Shown here one piece after another: positions 57,367 to 64,000 of a stretch of DNA of 64,000 nucleotides. Position numbers and translations under genes: made by a program. The notes under the pieces are model-generated. The model had not been told where the DNA came from. It saw nothing but the letters and a program-made list of their open reading frames with translations, and did not search any database. Every line of letters starts with the position of its first letter. The first letter of the stretch is position 1. This DNA is from Whitmania pigra (Eukaryota > Annelida > Clitellata > Hirudinida > Haemopidae), in NCBI GenBank assembly GCA_021613335.1, contig JAJTWR010000251.1:2487501-2551500 (forward strand), given 5' to 3'.

Positions 57367-57660
57367 GGAATTTACGCGCGTCGAGCAAATTCTCCTCGCT
57401 ATCTCTGTATGCGATCATCTGATTGTTTTTTCCTGTTTCCAGGAAAGTATTTTCCAGCATGGGAATGGACATGCGTACACGTGCTTCACCGCGCAGTGAT
57501 ACGTGCTCTGATGGTTTTCATCCAGGGATCAATCCGCCTATCCCGCGATTAGTTCATTCATTCATCCATTCAGAAGGCCATCCATCATGCAAATGATCTA
57601 TTAGTTAACTCCTTCATACGCATTTATAGGAATTCATTTATTTATTATTTCACTCGACCA

Positions 57661-57725
57661 TTCACTTATTCATTCATTCATTCATTCATTCATTCGTTCG
57701 TTCGTTCGTTCGTTCATTCATTCAT
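57661..57725. repeat. (ATTC)n/(GTTC)n tetranucleotide array
   Basis: ATTC units change to GTTC for several copies and then return to ATTC. Confidence 0.92.
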
Positions 57726-59751
57726 CTCTCTATGAATCCTGCATCAAGGATTCTTATCGAATAAAAGAAGTTGATTAAATTCTTTTTGATTTCCTTCTTC
57801 AATATGAATACATTCTCCTGTTTGGGCTGTTCCCAAACTCTTGTTGTTGTTGTTGCTTTTGTTAAACAACAACAAGGAGAAACATTAACAAGAAAGATGC
57901 AGTTTCTCAAAGAGTTTTTGAGTAAAAATTAAGTTGGGTTGTCAAACTGGTTAGGAGCTTCTGGGAATTCCAGGGGTCTTTGGATTGATTGATTGGATTG
58001 ATTAAATATAATGCATGACGTTTTAGATTGATTAACATAAGAACTTCTTTTGTTTTTTCTCCGTTTTTGTTTTCTTAATCGCTCTCACTCGCACTGCTAA
58101 GCCGCGTCTCGATTAGGTCTCGTCAGTCTATTTGCGGCGGGAACTTTTACACGAGATTAATTAACGACTTGCGCAAGACGTAGGAACTCTCGTGGATTCT
58201 TGCGAGACTCTGATGAGCATTTGTTTTTGAATGTTTTTTTAAATTGTTAATGTTCGCTAGACAAGCTGATGTTATGTGATGATTTTGAATGTGATTAATG
58301 ACTTTGTTGTTGTCTGAAACTAGCAGTTGCTTTCTCGTCTCTGATTCATGTATTGTTGTTATGGCTGAGGATGGTGGTGGTGATAGTGATACTGATGATG
58401 CTGATAGTTCTAGCTGTGAAGATGATGAAGACGACGACAAAGGTTTCATTGGTTGCTGTAATTATGATAATTATTGATAGGTTTAAATAAATAACACCAC
58501 TCAAAACATCACATAATTCATAATGATTAAGTTAAATTTCGCTATTTGTTATTTCAAAATTTATTACTTTTAATAAAATATAAAATTATTTAACTCACCA
58601 TAAAGTTTGTTTTGTTGAAGACATTTTTTAACATTCGCTGAGACGAACTCTGCTGTGATTTATGATAATGTTTGTTATCTTTATGACAGACGATGATGAT
58701 GATGATGTGTTAGTGAACGATGATAATGATGGTGTTTATTGTAATGATTAAAATATTAGTAATAACGATGAATTTATGGATGGATGTATGGATAATAATT
58801 ATAATATTATTAATGCTGCCATGTGAGTTGCGGAAATTCGCGATATCAACAAGCTCGATGACGATTGTGATTACGATGACTGTGTTGATGATGATGATGG
58901 AAATGACGATGATGATGACGATTCTGCTGACGCTGATGAGGTTCGCGATTGTAGAAAGAGCCTGCCATTGTGGAACTGTTTATTAGGCCCCAGAGGTCCA
59001 AGGCAGGGTTTGAATCATGAATGAGAGAGCGGATAAATAAAGGAATAAATTAAATGACCAAATAAAGGTTTGAATGAATGAATGAATAATAGAATAAATA
59101 TATCGTCGGCTGTCTCTGTTTTGCGTCTGCTGTTAATTCCATGACATCTGTGGTCTCGAAAACGGTCACATAAACATTCACACGCACACAACACACACAA
59201 ACACGCACTATTCATGGATCTATTGAAACTCGATCGAATAGAATCTCAGATAATAAAGCTTTAAATTACGACTGGCGATTTGTTAAGCTAACTGTATCAC
59301 AATATTTGTTCAATAATTTGAGTCTAATACATTTAAATAAGGCATTAAATTACAAATAATAATTATGACACGTGTTCTAAAATATAAGAACAAATCGTCA
59401 TTATCTAAAAGCAAAACAAATGCTTGTGAAAACAATGAATAATAATAATAACAACAATAATAATATTAATAATAATAATAAACAAACTTTCCTTCACCCC
59501 CTTTTCAAACTCACCCCCTAAAAACATCCTATCCCATTGTGTTCTACGAGCATCCAACAAGACCACGAAAAGAGTCCGCGGCGCATGGCGTGATGGTACT
59601 GCCCCCCTGGGTGAAGTGTCCTTCAATTGGGCGGGCCATAACAGTATTTCTTGTCCGCTTTCATTCAACTGCTTTTCTTTCCTTGGCTTTCCGTGCGTGA
59701 GAGGAAAAAGAAGCAGGAAGAGATGCTTTGGATGAGGTGAGTAGTTTGCAT

Positions 59752-59790
59752 GGATGGATGGATGGATGGATGGATGGATGGATGGATGGA
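59752..59790. repeat. (GGAT)n microsatellite
   Basis: About nine perfect GGAT/TGGA units. Confidence 0.95.
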
Positions 59791-61039
59791 ATTACTAATA
59801 CTATTAACCATAAATAATTAATATTCTTATTGTTATTGCTTGGGATTTGAAAATATTGATTTGAAAGTTTCTGACAAGTAATAATCGTTAATAGCAGGTT
59901 TAAAGTTAATAACAATTCATTTTACTTTAATTTTTCAAATTTTATATAATTACGACGTCGTCGACAACAATAACGACAGTTTCATTTTAGGGTAGTTGTG
60001 GGGGTGAATGGGTTGGAACAGTCACCGAACCCTAATAGGGGCATTCCAGATGAGGTCATCGATTGAACAGGGCCCCTATGGTGCAACAACTTACCCCACT
60101 CGTGGAGGAGATGGACCAACAATGGAGAGAGATTGAGAGAGAAAATCCGGAAGAGGGAGAAACATAAAAATTGCAACGGAATGGAAAGCCATTTCAATCG
60201 GCCACTTTTTGACTTTCAAAAAGATGTGTGCAACGATGTGCACATTTATTGAATTTCCAAAGCGGAGGTCATTGATGAATGATTGAATGAATGAACGGAT
60301 GAATGAAAGAACGAACGAATGAATGAGATTTTTTCTCCGTTTTTTTTTTATGTCGGTGAGTTGTGGAAGCGATCAATGCAGCTGCATTTTCCTGATTGAA
60401 TCGCCGTTATGGTGGTTGTTGTTGTGATGATGATGATGATGAGGATGGTAGCTAATTTGCATGGTGTCAGGGATGCTAGATCAACCTTATTATTACATCA
60501 TCAACACGATTATTCTCAACCAGCAAAGAATTTTTATCCAAGAAATCCAATCAACAAAAAGATCAGTTCAATCCATCTATTCCTTACGAATTCAACTTCG
60601 TGCATTGATGCACAATGCACACAATACGACTGCCAAATGCTGGTCTGTCAAGCATCAGGTGAATTAAGATGCATTGTCCCAGTGGCGGTTTTTGAAATGC
60701 ATTAAGAGCAGACGAAAATTGCCACAACGAATGCTTTTTCAGCGCCAATGAATGTCGTTTTTAAAAGTGGCCCTAAACATTTAAATGGCAATCTAAGTAA
60801 TTGTTGCCAGAGTTTTGTTTAGTAAAGTGATATAAATCTTTATTGTTTAGTTAATAAATCTTCTTTAATTACGTTAGAAAAATAAATTTACACTCAAACA
60901 TTTCTTCACTACTATTTAAAGTAATTGCATTTATTTTTCAAGTAATTTTGTGTTGACGTCTGTTTAATTCCAACAAGCCAACGGGAACATAGTCCAAGCT
61001 GGAGTCGTCATCAGCGCTCCAAAATAGGAGGAATTAGTC

Positions 61040-61160
61040 GCATGTGGCGCTACATAAATTAAGCCATTGAACCTTCTTATTGACGAGTGCCTCTCACGAT
61101 GGCAGCGCCGATTCAAACCCCGTTGAAGGACCACCGTCCTAATCATTTAGCTATGCAACG
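61040..61160 (-). mobile_element. tRNA-derived SINE candidate
   Basis: On the minus strand, TAGCTAAATGATTAGGACGG resembles an RNA polymerase III A box, and GGGTTTGAATC about 20 bases later resembles a B box (GGTTCRANYC). The spacing is shorter than in a true tRNA and no cloverleaf closes. A TTTATGTAGCGCC word follows downstream, similar to tails of invertebrate retroposons. The 3' limit is not defined. Confidence 0.42.
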
Positions 61161-61309
61161 GACGTTATTAAAACATTTATTTTTTTTCATTCTTGTTGAA
61201 CAACTCAGTTGTTCTCTTGAGCAGATTTAAAGTAAGAAGTTGAATTCCATAGTTGTGTTTTAAGGGCGGTGTAACGATGAATTTGAGCAAATCATCTGTC
61301 AAATGTTAT

Positions 61310-61695
61310 TGTATCAACTCTTATTGTATCAACTATTATTGTATCAACTATTATTGTATCAACTATTATTGTATCAACTCTTATTGTATTAACTATTATT
61401 GTATCAACTCTTATTGTATTAACTATTATTGTATCAACTGTTATTGTATCAACTGTTATTGTATTAACTATTATTGTATCAACTATTATTGTATCAACTA
61501 TTATTGCATCAACTGTTATTGTATCAACTATTATTGTATTAACTATTATTGTATCAACTATTATTGCATCAACTGTTATTGTATCAACTATTAATTTATT
61601 AACTATTATTGTATAAACTATTATTGTATTAACTATTATTGTATCAACTATTATTGTATTAACTATTATTGTATCAACTATTATTGCATCAACTG
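61310..61695. repeat. 15-bp minisatellite, about 26 copies
   Basis: The unit TTATTGTATCAACTA repeats with single-base variants (TATC/TATT/CATC; CTA/CTC/CTG). Because 15 is divisible by three, long frames stay open on both strands: YYCIN-type repeats on plus and DTIIV-type on minus. The 188-codon minus frame is mainly this array. Confidence 0.95.
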
Positions 61696-62137
61696 TTTCT
61701 CTGAGGAGGTGTTTTGAATTTGGAAATGATTTGTAGATCTTTGTTTGGCTTAAATATTGTAATGGCTTTGTTGTTGTTGATAGTGATTCTGGTAGTTTTG
61801 TTGTTGTTGATGATGATGATGATTCTGATGCTGTTGTTGTTATTATTTTCATTTTCAAGTTACTGATAGATTTACAACCCTCTGTTCAATTCAAGCAAAC
61901 GATCTGTATTGTGCCGAAAACATTCGTCAGCCAACAACGCATTAATGCATCGAATGAATTGACGTTCTTCTTGAATTCTTCGCGTCTTGTGATTATTCAG
62001 TCACCAGTTCATTTGAATTTGACGTCACAACTTCAGCTTTCTTGTCCAGAATTCCACAAGGAAGTGTTTATGGCTATTTTTCTGATTGCAACATCCTTTA
62101 GACATCCTCAAGAACAAGCACACATACAACGCGAACG

Positions 62138-62200
62138 ACACACGTACAACACAACACGCACACGACACACGTACAACACAACACGCACACGACACATACA
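62138..62200. repeat. 27-bp tandem repeat, two to three copies
   Basis: Copies of the word CACGACACACGTACAACACA recur at 27-base spacing. Confidence 0.85.
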
Positions 62201-62281
62201 GTAAGCACGGACTCGGCCAGATTTACCAATTTTCAGCGTAAAAAGGGCAAAATTGCAGGCAGCTGGTGAATGTAAAAATAT

Positions 62282-62389
62282 TAATCATTAAAATATTAAA
62301 CTTTTAATCATTAAAATATTAAACTTTTAATCATTAAAATATTAAACTTTTAATCATTAAAATATTAAACTTTTAATCATTAAAATATG
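62282..62389. repeat. 23-bp tandem repeat, almost five copies
   Basis: The 23-base unit begins AATCATTAAAATATTAAACT and is repeated without visible change until the final partial copy. Confidence 0.93.
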
Positions 62390-62798
62390 ACATTTAACAT
62401 TAAACATTAAATTTCACATCTAAACTTTAATACATACTAAAATAATCAAGGTTTAGTCTCAATGAAATCGCAAACATTAACATCAGACCAAACACCGACA
62501 GAAGCACCCAAAAACACGCACAAAGCACAAACATCCTCCCGGATGTACGTGAATAATGTTGCCACTTAAGCCAACCCTAAACTATACTAAAAAAATTAAA
62601 AAAAATTGGGTTTAAAAATAGAAGCGGTTCCTGGATTGCGAGATGTTTTTATTGATCTCGGCGTGTGGTCCTATCGATTAGGCATTGTGTGTGGGCTCCT
62701 TTGCTGCTTGACCGCGATGTTTATCCAACTGGATGCTTTCGTGCTGAATGATGCTTTCTTGCGTCTTATTTTGTTGTGTAATAGTTTTGTAACTACTA

Positions 62799-62890
62799 CT
62801 ATTAATACTTGATGTCTATAAGCCTATCCGTAATAATAATAGTTATAATGATGATGATGATAATAATAATAATAACAATTCTATATATAA
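62799..62890. repeat. Second copy of the dispersed AAT-linked repeat
   Basis: ATTAATACTTGATGTCTATA and CCTATCCGTAATAATAATAG correspond to the leader at 51881-51930. A short GAT/AAT run and a TATATATAAT tail follow, in the same order as at 51.9-52.1 kb but with a much shorter array. Confidence 0.7.
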
Positions 62891-63155
62891 TATAAATATA
62901 ATATCACCCAAAAGGCAATAGACAAGGGGGGAGCGTCAAGAGTTTCTTGAGGGAGGTTGAAATTTCACTTTTTGTCGATTAACTTTAAAGTTTTTCGACT
63001 CATAATTTTTTCGTCGTTTTGACAGGCGGCAGTAAATCCTTCTTGTGAATCATTATTCTTGTTTACTGTAAGAGTCTGAGACGGTTCTATGTTTGACGAC
63101 ATTCTTTCACTGTTGTTGTTGTTGCTGGTGGTGGTGATGATGATCACGATGCACA

Positions 63156-63168
63156 GGGCGCTTTATAA

Positions 63169-63240
<72 letters not shown>
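63156..63240. repeat. (ATT)n array preceded by GCGCTTTATAAAT
   Basis: A GGGCGCTTTATAAAT word leads straight into about 70 bases of ATT. Such GCGC..TATAAAT words next to ATT/AAT arrays are common at retroposon ends in invertebrates, so the array may have grown from an inserted tail. Confidence 0.75.
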
Positions 63241-64000
63241 GATACTGTTCTTGATGCTGATGTTATAGTTGTTGATGTTATTGTCAACGCAGTTGTTGTT
63301 AATGTTGCCAGATAATCAACTGGCTGTGATTTGGAACAAATTTTTTGAATAAAACTTGTTGACTTTTTATTGAAAGTTGTTGAATTTGTTAAAAATAAAA
63401 ATAAAAAATTACAGTGAGACACATTTCAGGTCTTTTAACTCAGTTTCTCTGCAACGGTACAAAACTCGAAATGGTATTTCTATGAATGTTTTTGTCCACG
63501 ACACTCACTAACGTAATCGCATAAACTTTCGTCCACAAGGGCACTTGTAACTGTCACTACTAAGGAGTCTGTAAGGATAAGACTACATGGCATTTGAAGC
63601 TCTATAATAACCCTAATCTCAATCAGGGATATATGTTACATAACAACTATATACAGAGTTCCATACTTCAATCTTAGCTATATCCCTAACCGTTTAACTC
63701 TTTTAACCCATCTTTAATTCACATCCTGACCCAGAATCTCTTAACTTAAAAAGTTTTCTTAACTGAAACTAAAAAAAAATCTTTAATATTTTACAGACTT
63801 CACTTCGTCTGCAACAATATTTTATCTGAAAATAAATCCATGTGAGAAGAACATTTTAATTTAAATTTTAAATATTGTTATTCGATGATGATGATGATGA
63901 TGATGACGAAGATAATAATAGTAATGATATTAATAAATAATTGCTTAAGAACTAATTTTGTAAGAAAACAATTTCCGACAAGCCTTAACGAGTCAAAAAC
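63241..64000. other. Unassigned AT-rich sequence at window end
   Basis: No gene, RNA or element recognised. A (GAT)n run lies at about 63882-63905. Confidence 0.5.

Larger units (their letters stand above)
54216..61079. other. No gene recognised; repeat-rich spacer
   Basis: Short frames only. The interval contains GAT/GTT/AAT runs, repeated GGAATTCA words near 55780-55860 and TGAATGAA tracts near 60280. A small GC-richer patch at 58080-58150 and another at 59560-59660 have no identified function. Confidence 0.5.

Noticed and set aside
61253..61858. Long frames on both strands (113 and 188 codons)
   Set aside because: Both are produced by a 15-bp minisatellite whose period is a multiple of three.

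Overview
The window looks like nuclear DNA from an invertebrate animal. It is AT-rich, its genes are split by many AT-rich introns with GT..AG borders, and it is full of trinucleotide (ATT/AAT/ATC), tetranucleotide and minisatellite arrays. All recognisable genes are metazoan. An annelid or other lophotrochozoan (a leech such as Helobdella would fit) is my best guess, but no single sequence proves it. Gene models were built by hand from splice sites, reading phase and remembered family motifs; no search was run.

Layout. 1-2.4 kb: two near-identical copies of a ~1.15 kb tandem duplication bordered by ATT arrays. 2.4-8.1 kb: no recognisable gene. 8.1-13.9 kb (+): a SoxC-type HMG-box transcription factor, with a candidate TATA promoter and non-coding first exon; its intron splits the HMG box and carries large ATC and CTCA arrays. 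14-19 kb: no intact gene, some decayed sequence and a pogo/Tigger-like non-autonomous element. 19.1-23.2 kb (+) and 25.1-28.1 kb (-): two ULK/Atg1-like protein kinases in tail-to-tail orientation, with matching intron positions, phases and several identical exon lengths; a frameshifted hAT-type transposase relic lies between them. 28.57-29.63 kb: a complete non-autonomous hAT element with perfect 8-bp target duplications and a nested LINE reverse-transcriptase tail. 29.7-31.5 kb (-): a membrane-anchored USP-family protein whose catalytic histidine position seems to be lost. 32.0-35.6 kb (-): nine exons of NAXD, the ATP-dependent NAD(P)H-hydrate dehydratase. 37.3-45.0 kb (+): FEZ/UNC-76, the kinesin-1 adaptor, eight exons, ending in a 20-base coding exon. 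45-64 kb: no recognisable coding gene; it holds many microsatellites, an inverted-repeat element, an orphan TATA/initiator promoter with a nearby octamer cluster, a tRNA-derived SINE candidate and several minisatellites.

How the genes relate. NAXD is a metabolite-repair enzyme and SoxC a developmental regulator, with no evident link to each other. In flies UNC-51/Atg1 is known to phosphorylate UNC-76, so finding ULK-like kinases and FEZ within 25 kb is suggestive, but nothing in the sequence shows a functional connection. Mobile elements have clearly shaped the kinase-to-USP interval.
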